In this document: positions 5,363 to 5,578 of the stretch, piece after piece
Numbering within the stretch: position 1 is the first letter of the stretch
How the letters are laid out: each line of letters opens with the position of its first letter
Assembly: GCA_015520115.1 (NCBI GenBank)
Contig: WAQS01000290.1
Location: 1 to 5,578, forward strand
Reading direction: 5' to 3'
From: Ferroglobus sp.
Lineage (GTDB): Archaea; Halobacteriota; Archaeoglobi; Archaeoglobales; Archaeoglobaceae
DNA length: 5,578 bases
Made by a program: the position numbers and the translations under genes
The notes under the pieces: generated by a model
Databases searched by the model: none
What the model was told of the DNA's origin: nothing
What the model saw: only the letters and a program-made list of their open reading frames with translations

Positions 5363-5578
5363 ACTCTATAAACCCTTCCTACCCTTCCATCAAGAATTTC
5401 TCCTTTCTGCTTAACGAATTCCCCTCTTATAATAACTGTGTGGGGAAATACTGCTGGAAAGTTCTCGTAGGGTGTCCATCCGCATTTGCTGTGGAGATGC
5501 TCTAATTTTACTTTCTGAAGCTCCGAAATGTTGAAAACTGCAAAGTTCGCGTAGTTTCCCTCCTTTATTTCCCCGTAC
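5359..5578 (-). CDS. pyrC: Dihydroorotase, C-terminal end (partial)
   Basis: Reading the complement from the right edge gives 72 open codons ending in TGA at 5359-5361; the N-terminal majority lies outside the window. The fragment is the tail of an amidohydrolase: YGEIKEGNYANFAVFNI matches the 'G.I..G..ADLVV.D' strand of the C-terminal beta-sandwich, and HSKCGWTPYENF followed by FPHTVIIRGEFV matches the closing region of class I dihydroorotases, where SKCGWTPFEG-like sequence is typical. The enzyme cyclises N-carbamoyl-aspartate to dihydroorotate in pyrimidine synthesis and is cytoplasmic. The metal-binding HxH and other catalytic residues are not in view, so a related dihydropyrimidinase or allantoinase cannot be fully excluded. 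The gene overlaps cbiB by four bases and probably leads a shared transcript. Confidence 0.85.
   Translation of the reverse strand, partial: YGEIKEGNYANFAVFNISELQKVKLEHLHSKCGWTPYENFPAVFPHTVIIRGEFVKQKGEILDGRVGRVYRV
5373..5380 (-). promoter_or_regulatory. Probable ribosome binding site of cbiB inside the pyrC end
   Basis: The minus strand reads AGGAAGGG, ten bases before the cbiB ATG and inside the last codons of the dihydroorotase gene. Together with the ATGA overlap it suggests reinitiation or coupled translation. The TTTATA between it and the ATG is too close to the start to serve as a promoter. Confidence 0.45.

Noticed and set aside
1..5578. Mobile element, CRISPR array, toxin-antitoxin, tRNA or riboswitch
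   Set aside because: No transposase or integrase, repeated spacer units or cloverleaf was seen on either strand. No cobalamin riboswitch could have been seen before cbiB, because the gene begins inside the preceding coding region.

Overview
The window looks like chromosomal DNA from a thermophilic euryarchaeon, most likely of the Archaeoglobales (Archaeoglobus, Geoglobus or Ferroglobus type). The evidence is archaeal BRE/TATA elements instead of -35/-10 boxes, probable leaderless transcripts, heavy AGA/AGG and ATA codon use, Lys/Glu-rich proteins, two archaea-type membrane families (DUF2070 and DUF401), and sensory PAS proteins of the kind common in that order. The placement is an inference from reading, not from a search.

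Layout. The left third (1-1668) carries two minus-strand signal-transduction genes. One is a tandem-PAS protein whose C-terminus lies beyond the left edge (1-468). The other is a complete PAS histidine kinase (619-1668). They are separated by 150 bases of AT-rich DNA that probably holds a promoter for the first. A 148-base divergent spacer (1669-1816) separates the kinase from two plus-strand membrane-protein genes. That spacer contains a promoter in each direction and a perfect TTTGTG-N3-CACAAA inverted repeat close to the predicted kinase transcription start. The plus-strand genes encode a DUF2070 protein (1817-3418; six N-terminal membrane segments, a soluble domain with His/Asp motifs, one C-terminal membrane segment) and a DUF401 permease-like protein (3451-4596). 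Each has a TATA-like box about 27-29 bases before its start codon and no Shine-Dalgarno sequence, which is the arrangement expected for leaderless mRNAs.

The right third is read from the minus strand: the C-terminal end of a dihydroorotase (5359-5578, cut by the right edge) followed by cbiB for cobalamin synthesis (4526-5362). These two are joined by an ATGA stop/start overlap. The 3' end of cbiB overlaps the 3' end of the DUF401 gene by 71 bases, tail to tail, and a near-perfect 25-base palindrome lies inside the overlap.

How they may work together. The kinases probably sense redox or metabolic cues, but no response regulator is visible. The DUF2070/DUF401 pair could be a membrane hydrolase plus a transporter acting on a related compound, but the sequence does not prove this. 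The dihydroorotase and CbiB belong to different pathways and appear linked by shared transcription. No mobile element, CRISPR array, tRNA or rRNA was seen, and no stretch above 300 bases lacks a gene.
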